Source: an uncultured Clostridia bacterium (GTDB lineage Bacteria; Bacillota; Clostridia; Saccharofermentanales; Saccharofermentanaceae). Taken from it: a DNA stretch of 64,000 bases. The stretch is taken from assembly GCA_946407705.1 (NCBI GenBank), contig CAMJPC010000009.1, positions 22,426 to 86,425 of the forward strand. The letters run 5' to 3'. Position 1 is the stretch's first letter. Each line of letters begins with the position of its first letter. The translations under genes and the position numbers were made by a program. Below the pieces are notes generated by a model, which searched no databases, was not told the DNA's origin, and saw only the letters and a list, made by a program, of their open reading frames with translations. Below, piece by piece: positions 27,663 to 35,699 of the stretch.

Positions 27663-29972
27663 TCAGGCAAGGTGATCTCCGGGTGAAGGATTATTGATAT
27701 ATACGGGATAAGTATTGAAATAATAAGTGTTGTAATATGCAGCGATGATCTTTCTGGCGATGATCGTAGTTGATGAACCCCACTCGCCTCTTTCTACAAC
27801 GAGAGCTACAGCAATCTCAGGGTTATCCTTAGGAGCATAGCAGACGAAAAGACCGTTGGAATACTCTTTTCTTATCTTCTCGAAGCCCGTCTCAGCCGTT
27901 CCCGTCTTACATGTAACCTTTATCGGGAATGCCGAAAACTGTCTTTGAGCCGTTCCTCTCCAGTACTTTGAACCTTCCGTAACGCAGATCATGGCATTAC
28001 GTACTGCCCTGATGTTCTCTTCAGGAATACCGATATCGACTGATTCAGCCTGGCCTTTATAAAGAACCGAGCCGTCACTGGCAATGACAGAGTCAATGAT
28101 ATAAGGCTTAACGAGCTTGTTTGTGGCAATTCCCGCTACGTATCTGCAAAGCTGGAGAATCGTAAAGCAGTTATCGAACTGTCCGATAGAAACCTGAGCG
28201 GTATTTGACGGGAACCAGATCTTATCGTACTCGGATTCATGCAGGAGTCTCTTCGTTTCACGGCTCGACATAACGCCTTTTATCTCACCCGGGAGATCGA
28301 TGCCGGTCTTAACGCCAAGACCGAATCTCTTAGCCATGTTAGCAATATTGTCGATACCTGTACTAACGCCCAATCTCATGAAATAGATATTGCAAGAGGT
28401 ACCCATGGCACTATCAAGGTTAAGAGGACCGTGACCGCCATAGGGATACTCGAGACATCTGAATATCCATCCGTCTACGTCCAGAGGGCTGATGCATGAG
28501 ATCCAGTTGGATTCGGGGGTTATCGTGCCGCTTTCAAGGCCGGCAAGAGCCGTAATCGGCTTAAATGTAGAACCGGGAGCGTACATTGACATGATGGCTC
28601 TGTTCCACAAAGGAAGGTCTGCTGCAGTCATTTCCGCATATTCATCAAGTCCGAGATAATATTTTACCTGTTCAGTAGCCTGGGGATCGCCATAGTTAGC
28701 CAGGATAAAGTCATTCGGGTCATAGTTAGGATAAGAAGCCATAGCCAGAATGGCTCCCGTCTTAACGTTCATAACAACGAAAGCTCCTGAACTTGCCGTT
28801 TTATATCCTGTATGGTTACGGGCTTCTTCTACCTGAGCGTCGTTAATGTACTGCTTTAAGGCTTCCGTGCCGACTTTCTGAAGCTTTGAATCGATCGTGA
28901 GGTTAACTGTGGCTCCTGCTTTAGGCTTTACACCATAATTGGACGGGACAAACATACCCTCTTCACCCTGCTTTGTCCAAATATTGTAAGGTGAGATTCC
29001 GCTGTCTCCGTGCAGATATCTTTCCATCTGCGATTCAACGCCTGATTTGCCTACCATGTCATCGTTTGTATATCCGAATCGTGAAAGATCCTGGAATGTA
29101 GTCTGCGAGATACGTCCTACGTATCCCAGAACATGGCATGAAAACAGAGCTTCAGGAGAATATGTGCGGGCATAGCCTTTTCCACAGACAATGCCCATGT
29201 AATGGTAGTTTTCCTCTGCGAAGAGCTTTATCAGGTCTTCCGGAACATCTGTAGCGATCTTGATAGGCGTACCTTTGATGAAAGCCCAGTTATCGGTAAA
29301 GATCTGGTATCTGATCCTTACGATCCTGTATGCTTCTTCAATCGTGTATCTGTTATCAAGATTAAACTTCTGTCTCAAGTAAAGGAAAAAGACATTCGGA
29401 TCCGTCTTAACATATTTATCCGAATACGTGACAATAACGCCCTGGGAATAATCTTCGAGGGCGAAAAGATTGGAATTGCTCTGCCAGGTTCTGATCTTAT
29501 CCTCTTCTTTTATGAACTTAGGATCAGGGTCCATGGTGAAATACTGGTCAAGTTCGGATACAGTAATGCAATGGTATTTATCGAAAAGCTGGCTTAATTC
29601 AAGGCAAAGAGCATTCAATTCATTATCATTCAGGTACGCGTTGGCGATCATGACAGTGTTATATTCGATCGAAGAAGCGAGTTTTAAGCCCTTACTGTCA
29701 AGGATGTCACCTCTTGGAGCTTCGGAAACATACTGTCTCAAAACACCGGTAGAACCTTCTGAAATGGTCTTCTGATAGTCAGAAAACTGAAGTCTTGCCG
29801 TCATTACGAGGATCGCGACACCAAAAGAACTGAAAATTACGGCAAGAACCAGGAAACGGTTGCTGAATAAAGACATAAACCTCTTAAAGAGGTTATTCTT
29901 TTCTTTACCCCCGTTATTTTCGGAATTTCGGTCAAACGCACCGTAATCGTCTATCTTCAGATCTGCAGCCAT
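27663..29972 (-). CDS. mrdA: Penicillin-binding protein 2 (elongasome transpeptidase)
   Basis: 769 residues, a class B PBP. A cytoplasmic stretch leads to one membrane helix (about 38-58), a dimerisation/pedestal region starting APRGDILDSKG, and the transpeptidase domain with Ser468-Thr-Phe-Lys (APGSTFKP), Ser526-Cys-Asn and Lys689-Thr-Gly (CKTGTAE). It cross-links peptidoglycan for side-wall growth. The insertion between the pedestal and catalytic domain (about 110-270) is large. It overlaps mreD by 16 bases. In Clostridia minCDE and rodA often follow; they are missing here. Confidence 0.93.
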   Translation of the reverse strand: MAADLKIDDYGAFDRNSENNGGKEKNNLFKRFMSLFSNRFLVLAVIFSSFGVAILVMTARLQFSDYQKTISEGSTGVLRQYVSEAPRGDILDSKGLKLASSIEYNTVMIANAYLNDNELNALCLELSQLFDKYHCITVSELDQYFTMDPDPKFIKEEDKIRTWQSNSNLFALEDYSQGVIVTYSDKYVKTDPNVFFLYLRQKFNLDNRYTIEEAYRIVRIRYQIFTDNWAFIKGTPIKIATDVPEDLIKLFAEENYHYMGIVCGKGYARTYSPEALFSCHVLGYVGRISQTTFQDLSRFGYTNDDMVGKSGVESQMERYLHGDSGISPYNIWTKQGEEGMFVPSNYGVKPKAGATVNLTIDSKLQKVGTEALKQYINDAQVEEARNHTGYKTASSGAFVVMNVKTGAILAMASYPNYDPNDFILANYGDPQATEQVKYYLGLDEYAEMTAADLPLWNRAIMSMYAPGSTFKPITALAGLESGTITPESNWISCISPLDVDGWIFRCLEYPYGGHGPLNLDSAMGTSCNIYFMRLGVSTGIDNIANMAKRFGLGVKTGIDLPGEIKGVMSSRETKRLLHESEYDKIWFPSNTAQVSIGQFDNCFTILQLCRYVAGIATNKLVKPYIIDSVIASDGSVLYKGQAESVDIGIPEENIRAVRNAMICVTEGSKYWRGTAQRQFSAFPIKVTCKTGTAETGFEKIRKEYSNGLFVCYAPKDNPEIAVALVVERGEWGSSTTIIARKIIAAYYNTYYFNTYPVYINNPSPGDHLA

Positions 29973-30589
29973 GAAGTATCCTCATTACTCTTTATCACGT
30001 CATCCGATGTGTTTCTCTGTTCAGCAAGACCTACAGGACCCGCAAATCTCAATAAAACAAGAAGCGGGATACCTGCTATCAGATTAAGTAATGTCTGTAA
30101 AAGACTTGATCTGACAACGATCTCATATACTCCGAGGTCATAACTTCCGGCTGAAGGAACGAGAAATGTCCAGCTGTATGCCAGAAAATGACCTGAAAAC
30201 TTATAAAGCAAAGTAATAAATGCGATCGAAACAAACGCGAAAGGTATATTCCGATGCATTCTCTTCGTAAAGAAAGACGAAGCCACGGCACCTGCGAGGA
30301 ACATGACAAGCATTCCGATACCAGCAGTAACATGTACCGTTCCGTCTATGCCGATTATGGCTATCGGAGCAAGACAGTCTCTTACGAGTCCCATAATCAA
30401 TCCGACAATGACTCCGTCTTTAAAACCATAGAAATAGCCTGTCAAAACAACAAAGACAAATGTAATGTCTGCTGTCTGACCGCCAAAACCAAGTCGGTTA
30501 GGATAAGATACCTGAAGCGAAGAAAGCAACAGGATATAAACGGCGTAAACGACTATCTTACGAATCAGTTTACGTTGGTTCATCATCAT
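29957..30589 (-). CDS. mreD: Rod shape-determining protein MreD
   Basis: 210 residues, a hydrophobic protein with about five or six membrane helices. Its start (RKIVVYAVYILLLSSLQVS), the ADITFVFVVLTGYFYGFKDGVIVGLIMGLVRDC segment and the overall pattern are those of MreD. Position between mreC (4-base overlap) and mrdA supports the call. It belongs to the elongasome membrane complex. A short Asn/Asp/Ser-rich tail follows the last helix. Confidence 0.9.
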   Translation of the reverse strand: MMMNQRKLIRKIVVYAVYILLLSSLQVSYPNRLGFGGQTADITFVFVVLTGYFYGFKDGVIVGLIMGLVRDCLAPIAIIGIDGTVHVTAGIGMLVMFLAGAVASSFFTKRMHRNIPFAFVSIAFITLLYKFSGHFLAYSWTFLVPSAGSYDLGVYEIVVRSSLLQTLLNLIAGIPLLVLLRFAGPVGLAEQRNTSDDVIKSNEDTSWLQI

Positions 30590-31497
30590 CCCTGTCCGCC
30601 CTGACCTTGTGCAGAAGATTCGGAAACTCCCGGTTCTCTTTCCTTCTTATCATCGGAAATGAAAGGAATCATTACGAAGACATCTTCGAGTTCTCCTATA
30701 TTGGAGAAAGGCTTAAGAGTAGCAGTGACTTCAACAGGATTGGACTCATCTACGCTGACAATGGTACCGATCGGGATACCGTCGGGGAACAATCCACCTT
30801 CACCAGAAGTAACGATAACCGTTCCGGGAACAAGTCTGACACCCTTTTCGATTCCTTTTACCTTACAAAGTCCTGATCTCTTAAGAACGGAGTCTCCGCT
30901 GACAATTACGGAAGCACCGTTAACTTCGTTTACCTTACCGGCAACCGAGAAACCTTCGTGAAGGAGCGGCAGAACCTTGGAGTCAGATCCCTGAGTCTCG
31001 ATTACTCGACCGACAAGGTTCATTTCGACATCGACGACAGGATAAGACTGACCCTGCTCGAGCGAGATACCTTCATTCTTACCTGCATTGATCCTGATAA
31101 CCGAGAACCACTCATCTGCTTCTCTGGAAAGTATCGTAGCACCGTAAATATCATAATTACTGAAAGTATCCCTGATATGGAACGCTTCCTTAAGCTCCTC
31201 ATATCTGATGGCGGCTTCCTCGTACTGGTTGAGCCTGTACTTAAGGTCAGCGATCTCTTCTTTAAGGGTCTTGTTTTCTTCCCTGATGGCAATACCGTCA
31301 GCAATAGCCGCCCAGAAGTCCGAGAAAGCATTACCGGTGGTCTTTACGCCTTTTTGCGCAGGTGAAACAGCATTTGAAGCAATACCGACTGCAGCTTTAA
31401 GAGGGCTTCCTGGAAGGAAACTCAGAATAATACCCGCAATCAGAAGAAGTGAAACCGCAAGTACGATAAACCACTTCGATGTCAAAAGCCTTTTCAA
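30586..31497 (-). CDS. mreC: Rod shape-determining protein MreC
   Basis: 303 residues. TTG start at 31497 after GAGG, then one membrane helix (WFIVLAVSLLLIAGIILSFLPG), a coiled coil (about 70-105, NKTLKEEIADLKYRLNQYEE) and a beta-rich periplasmic-type domain with ILSREADEWFSVIRINAGKNEG and VTSGEGGLFPDGIPIGTIVSVD. These are standard MreC features. The tail is Ser/Gln/Gly-rich. No mreB lies upstream; instead a SEC-C protein ends 20 bases before it. Confidence 0.95.
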   Translation of the reverse strand: MKRLLTSKWFIVLAVSLLLIAGIILSFLPGSPLKAAVGIASNAVSPAQKGVKTTGNAFSDFWAAIADGIAIREENKTLKEEIADLKYRLNQYEEAAIRYEELKEAFHIRDTFSNYDIYGATILSREADEWFSVIRINAGKNEGISLEQGQSYPVVDVEMNLVGRVIETQGSDSKVLPLLHEGFSVAGKVNEVNGASVIVSGDSVLKRSGLCKVKGIEKGVRLVPGTVIVTSGEGGLFPDGIPIGTIVSVDESNPVEVTATLKPFSNIGELEDVFVMIPFISDDKKEREPGVSESSAQGQGGQG

Positions 31498-31517
31498 ATC
31501 AAACGCACCTCAGTCTA

Positions 31518-32042
31518 TTAAGCCTTTTTGCCGCAACAATTCTTGTACTTCTTGCCGGAACCGCAAGGGCACGGATCATTTCTGCCGATCTTATCTGAAT
31601 GAGCGATATTAGCAACACGGTAATCGTGTGTGATCTCCTTCATTCTCTCTTCAGTAAGAACATTCTTCCATGCAGGGATGTTGTAAAGCCAGTCAGCTTT
31701 GGCATCATGCATGTTGTAATAAAGTTTCTCATAGTCAATGTCGAGGCTGATCTCGGACTCATCAGTAAGAGATTCAAGATCAAGTGAATCGCCGTTCTTA
31801 AGGCTGGACTTGATTCCGTCAAGGAAACCGACATAGACTTCCATGTTGGATGCGTTGAAACCAAGCTTTCTGGACAGAGCGAGAAGCTGACCGTTCAGGA
31901 ACTCGGAATTGTCAGGATAAGCTCCGAGGATCTTCTCATAAACAGCCTTTTCAAGCTGATAGTAGCGGTTTACATATTCAATGTATTCCTGCTCATTGGA
32001 ATTGTTCTCGGATCTCTCGATCCATGTTGTATAGTAGCTCAT
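31518..32042 (-). CDS. SEC-C zinc-motif protein of unknown function
   Basis: 174 residues. The body is helical and acidic with no known domain ([27 protein letters not shown]). The C-terminus is a SEC-C zinc ribbon, [18 protein letters not shown], almost the same as the tail of SecA. An exact 32-base stretch is shared with secA (31555-31586 and 16284-16315), which hints at exchange or strong constraint. SEC-C motifs bind SecB or ribosomes in SecA. It sits between icd (20 bases) and mreC (20 bases). Confidence 0.8.
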   Translation of the reverse strand: MSYYTTWIERSENNSNEQEYIEYVNRYYQLEKAVYEKILGAYPDNSEFLNGQLLALSRKLGFNASNMEVYVGFLDGIKSSLKNGDSLDLESLTDESEISLDIDYEKLYYNMHDAKADWLYNIPAWKNVLTEERMKEITHDYRVANIAHSDKIGRNDPCPCGSGKKYKNCCGKKA

Positions 32043-32062
32043 TTATCTTTCCTCCTAATGAA

Positions 32063-33259
32063 TTACAAATTTGAAGCGACCTGAGTAAGGAATTCAGTAG
32101 TATTGACAACCTTTTTCTCAGGGAGATCGAGAAGGCTGTCAAGATCACCTGTAATTATACCCGATTCAATCGTTGAAACAGCACTCTTTTCAAGTCTTGC
32201 CGCGAAATTCTCTAAATCCTGCAGGCCATCCATCTGAGCACGCTTGCGGAGAGCTCCGGACCATGCGAAAAGCGTAGCCATCGGGTTTGTCGAAGTATTC
32301 TCACCCTTGAGGTATCTGTAATAGTGCCTTGTTACTGTACCGTGAGCAGCCTCAAACTCGTATTTGCCGTCAGGAGAAACGAGAACCGAGGTCATCATGG
32401 CAAGAGAACCGCAAGCGGAAGCGAGCATGTCACTCATTACGTCTCCGTCATAGTTCTTGCATGCCCAGACGAAACCGCCCTTTGAACGCATTACTCTTGC
32501 AACAGCGTCATCGATGAGCGTATAGAAATAAGTAATGCCGGCTTCAGCGAACTTAGCTTCGAATTCTTCCTTATAGATCTTCTCGAAGATATCCTTGAAA
32601 CGTCTGTCATATACCTTGGAGATGGTATCCTTTGTGGCAAACCACAGATCCTGCTTGGTATCGAGTGAATACTGGAAGCAAGACTTAGCAAAAGCCGCAA
32701 TGGATTTGTCGGTGTTGTACTGACCCTGAAGCACACCGCCGCCTGTATACTCAAATACCGTCTGCTTCTCCTGTCTTCCGTCGGGATAAGTAACAACGAG
32801 ATCTGCTCTTGCAGGACCGTCTACCAGGAATTCAGTGTTTCTGTAAACATCGCCGTAAGCATGACGGGCAATGGTGATGGGCTTCTCCCAGCAAGATACG
32901 AAAGGCTTGATGCCGTTTACGAGGATCGGGCTCCTGAATACCGTACCGTCAAGAATTGCTCTGATGGTTCCGTTAGGGCTCTTCCACATCTGATGCAGGT
33001 CATACTCAGTCATTCTCTGCGCATTAGGTGTGATCGTAGCGCACTTTACGGCTACGCCGAGCTCTTTAGTCCTGTTTGCAGCATCAATGGTGACCTGATC
33101 TGCGGTCTTATCCCTGTTGGGAAGTCCGAGGTCAAAATACTCACTCTTAAGATCAACGAACGGAAGGATGACTATATCTTTGATCTCTTTCCAGATTATC
33201 CTTGTCATCTCGTCGCCGTCCATCTCGACGATAGGGGTCTTCATCTCGATCTTGCTCAT
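32063..33259 (-). CDS. icd: NADP-dependent isocitrate dehydrogenase (eukaryote-like type)
   Basis: 398 residues. It belongs to the homodimeric subfamily related to eukaryotic IDH rather than the E. coli type: IEMKTPIVEMDGDEMTRIIWK at the start, NGTIRAILDGTVFRSPI (substrate Ser/Arg), YKTIDDAV-like YFYTLIDDAVARVMRSKGGFVWACKNYDGDVMSD (catalytic Lys/Asp and metal), and EAAHGTVTRHYYRYLKGE (NADP). It converts isocitrate to 2-oxoglutarate with NADPH formation, feeding glutamate synthesis. It has its own good promoter at 33292-33320 and an AAGGAG site. Confidence 0.95.
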   Translation of the reverse strand: MSKIEMKTPIVEMDGDEMTRIIWKEIKDIVILPFVDLKSEYFDLGLPNRDKTADQVTIDAANRTKELGVAVKCATITPNAQRMTEYDLHQMWKSPNGTIRAILDGTVFRSPILVNGIKPFVSCWEKPITIARHAYGDVYRNTEFLVDGPARADLVVTYPDGRQEKQTVFEYTGGGVLQGQYNTDKSIAAFAKSCFQYSLDTKQDLWFATKDTISKVYDRRFKDIFEKIYKEEFEAKFAEAGITYFYTLIDDAVARVMRSKGGFVWACKNYDGDVMSDMLASACGSLAMMTSVLVSPDGKYEFEAAHGTVTRHYYRYLKGENTSTNPMATLFAWSGALRKRAQMDGLQDLENFAARLEKSAVSTIESGIITGDLDSLLDLPEKKVVNTTEFLTQVASNL

Positions 33260-33291
33260 ATATTTCTCCTTAATTAAAAAATTCCTAAGCG

Positions 33292-33320
33292 ATTCTAAGT
33301 CATTACTAAATTCGCGTCAA
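33292..33320 (-). promoter_or_regulatory. Promoter of icd
   Basis: Minus-strand -35 TTGACG (33315-33320), 17-base spacer, -10 TAGAAT (33292-33297), 33 bases before the icd ATG and directly after the holA stop. It may also serve the SEC-C and mre genes. Confidence 0.75.
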
Positions 33321-33323
33321 TTG

Positions 33324-34361
33324 TTACCTGTCACCTGTTGCCGCTTTTACCAAAATAATCTCAAGCGCATATCTCTCATCGATCAGGCCGTGTTTGACGT
33401 CTGAATCCGATGCACAGGCTGCCAGATATGTTGAAATCAGGCGGTTCATCGAGAAAGCTCCGGCCTGTTTGACAAGTTTGCCTGCATAAAAATCGTTGAT
33501 ATTTGCTTCAGATGCAAGTTTTCTGCCATCACCAGCCTCTTTAGCCATGATCAACTTCTTGAGGTGGTTAAGGACCGCTACCCTGATCTGTATGACGGGC
33601 TCCCTGGTAAGGATAAGATTGTTCAGAGCACCCAATGCCTTGGCAGGATCTCTGCTTCCGCAGGCATCCATGATGTCAAAAATACGTCCACTGAGGTCCG
33701 GGGGGCAGCAATCTTCAATGATCGACTCGTCCACCCTGCTAAATCCCGCATTTTGGCAATAGAGTGCGATCTTAGCGACTTCTCCGGATATCGTAAGCAT
33801 CCCGGAACCGCATCTGGAGATCAAAGACATCATTGCTCTGCTGTCGATCGTAAGGTTGTACTTGGCGAAAAGCTTGGAAACCCTTGAAGCAATGTCATCT
33901 TCTTCCATGGCGGTCATCTGAACGACCGTTCCGCTCTGAATGAAGGTCTTAACTATCTTTTTACGTAGATCGACAGTATCTTCAACGAAAATAACGACCG
34001 CAGAAGACGGAATGTTCTTAAGGATCTCTATTTCTTTCTCATCAGGCTCTTTGGCCATTACTCCTGACTGTCTGACAACAACAAGGCGTCTGGTGGACAT
34101 CCACGGAGGCATCGATACCATCTCTTCAAGCTTGGCAAAGCTGAAATCATCATCAGCTCTGGTATCGATTATGCTGTAATCAACAGTTTCTCCGCCTTCG
34201 GCTATGTATTTCTTCCTGGCAGTCTTCAGGGCGCCGTCGATCAGATACTGTTCATCCCCATACAACAGTATGAGCCCGAGTGAATCGGGCTGATTTACCA
34301 GTTTGGTGAAGAATTCCTTGTATCCTATAACGCCCTTGGGGAGAGACTTAGCTTTGGCCAT
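33324..34361 (-). CDS. holA: DNA polymerase III subunit delta
   Basis: 345 residues. The clamp-loader delta opens the sliding clamp. Seen: LILLYGDEQYLIDGALKTARKKY at the N-terminus, PPWMSTRRLVVVRQ, a lid-like middle domain (SRCGSGMLTISGEVAKIALYC) and a C-terminal helical collar (LNHLKKLIMAKEAG, DVKHGLIDERYALEIILVKA). As usual, the P-loop is degenerate. It overlaps the lysozyme gene by 14 bases. In many Firmicutes it follows comEC; here the two are 3 kb apart. Confidence 0.88.
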   Translation of the reverse strand: MAKAKSLPKGVIGYKEFFTKLVNQPDSLGLILLYGDEQYLIDGALKTARKKYIAEGGETVDYSIIDTRADDDFSFAKLEEMVSMPPWMSTRRLVVVRQSGVMAKEPDEKEIEILKNIPSSAVVIFVEDTVDLRKKIVKTFIQSGTVVQMTAMEEDDIASRVSKLFAKYNLTIDSRAMMSLISRCGSGMLTISGEVAKIALYCQNAGFSRVDESIIEDCCPPDLSGRIFDIMDACGSRDPAKALGALNNLILTREPVIQIRVAVLNHLKKLIMAKEAGDGRKLASEANINDFYAGKLVKQAGAFSMNRLISTYLAACASDSDVKHGLIDERYALEIILVKAATGDR

Positions 34362-35574
34362 CGGAGTTAGCCTCCTTCTTGGCTTCTACGACCCTTCCGT
34401 TCGGATAGTAAATATCAACGTCAACGTCAGCATTGATTCCGGCTATCCTTCCGGTAGCGCTGAACTGCCAGAAATGAATCGTTCCGACATAAGACGGCTG
34501 TGTTTTCCAATCTGCAAGCCAGATCTTGTAATGACCGGGCTTGAACCAATTCCTCAAAAAGTAAGGATTTGCGTAGATCATTGCATCGTAGCCGTATTTT
34601 TCCATCTCGGAACAGAACAGATAGAACATATTGTTGAGATCTGAAGAGTTCATCTTGAGCTTCTGGAAACCCTTCCATTTCTCGAAGTCATAAGCCACCG
34701 GGAAATCGATCTCCTTGCCCTTAAGAGCAGCCGCAAGCTCTGCGCAGTGCTTTTTCATGAGTTCTTCAGTATTATCGACGGAATAATAATAGACGCCGAT
34801 AAGGAGTCCTGCCGCTTTGGCATCCTTGTAATACTCCTCAAACTTGCTGTCGATGCCAAACTTGCCGTTGTTATAGATGGCAGCGCGCAAAATAACGAAA
34901 TGGCATCCTGCATCCTTAACCTTCTGGAAATTGATATTGCCCTGATATTTGGATACATCGATACCGATGAAGGCATTTCCGGTCTCATATTTCTTCTTGA
35001 GATCTGCAAAAGTCGGTTTTTTGGACTTTGTCGTAGAACTGCTGGTCTTAGTAGAAGATGACGGCTTCTTTGTTGCTGTCTTTTTGGTGTATACGTTAAC
35101 CGTAACATCAATGGTCTTGCTGTTACCGGCATCATCAGTAATTGTCATCTTGATCGGATAATCGCCGGTAGCATTAATGTCAACTTCGCCTGTAACCTTT
35201 AATTCGACCTCTCTGTCGACGTCATCAACATATCCGACATAATCATCAGGCACGAATTTAGTTCCTTTAAGAAGCTTAATCGTACGCGGATAGCTGATAA
35301 ACACAGGAGCCTCGGTATCTACTTCCGGCGGTTCCATGTGAAGCGATGAAGGAATTGTCTCTGATTCAGTCACTGATTCGGTCGGTTCAGTAGCTGTATC
35401 GGATTCGGATTTCACGCCGGAATCCGTAGTCTCGGATATCTGTGTCTCAGTAGAAGATTCTGTAGAAGGCTGATATTTATACTCGTTCATGTTAAGCATG
35501 CAACCGGGCACGGCCAGGGTCGCAGCCATACAAAGACCAAGCGATATAAGCTTTATGAGTTTGCCATATTTCAT
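34348..35574 (-). CDS. GH25 lysozyme lipoprotein with Ig-like DUF5011 domain
   Basis: 408 residues. The N-terminus is a lipoprotein signal (LISLGLCMAATLAVPGC; Cys25 is the probable lipid site, though PG before Cys is not ideal). A Ser/Thr/Glu linker (about 30-85) leads to an Ig-like domain of the DUF5011 type (TEAPVFISYPRTIKLLKG...GDYPIKMTITDDAGNS). A Lys/Thr/Ser spacer follows, then the GH25 muramidase (about 200-395: FIGIDVSKYQG, HFVILRAA, FPVAYDFEKW, IHFWQFSATG). It should cleave peptidoglycan at the outer face of the membrane. An extended -10 promoter (35608-35616) lies just upstream. Confidence 0.9.
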   Translation of the reverse strand: MKYGKLIKLISLGLCMAATLAVPGCMLNMNEYKYQPSTESSTETQISETTDSGVKSESDTATEPTESVTESETIPSSLHMEPPEVDTEAPVFISYPRTIKLLKGTKFVPDDYVGYVDDVDREVELKVTGEVDINATGDYPIKMTITDDAGNSKTIDVTVNVYTKKTATKKPSSSTKTSSSTTKSKKPTFADLKKKYETGNAFIGIDVSKYQGNINFQKVKDAGCHFVILRAAIYNNGKFGIDSKFEEYYKDAKAAGLLIGVYYYSVDNTEELMKKHCAELAAALKGKEIDFPVAYDFEKWKGFQKLKMNSSDLNNMFYLFCSEMEKYGYDAMIYANPYFLRNWFKPGHYKIWLADWKTQPSYVGTIHFWQFSATGRIAGINADVDVDIYYPNGRVVEAKKEANSDGQS

Positions 35575-35607
35575 TAATTAGGACTCCCTAAATATTTTCA
35601 TTGACTA

Positions 35608-35616
35608 ATTATAACA
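35608..35616 (-). promoter_or_regulatory. Extended -10 promoter of the GH25-holA genes
   Basis: TGTTATAAT on the minus strand: perfect TATAAT (35608-35613) with the TG of an extended -10. No good -35. It lies in a 125-base divergent intergenic region with no gene. Confidence 0.65.
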
Positions 35617-35673
35617 AAGTTAACTATATTTAAAGTCAGAAATGTGCGGAATAAATGAAGCTTTATTGCCATA

Positions 35674-35682
35674 TGTTATACT
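35674..35682 (+). promoter_or_regulatory. Extended -10 promoter of the DUF2142 gene
   Basis: TGTTATACT on the plus strand (TATACT 35677-35682 with TG one base before it), 18 bases before the start codon. The ribosome site CAGGAG is at 35688-35693. Confidence 0.55.
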
Positions 35683-35699
35683 TGTTTCAGGAGTGACCG

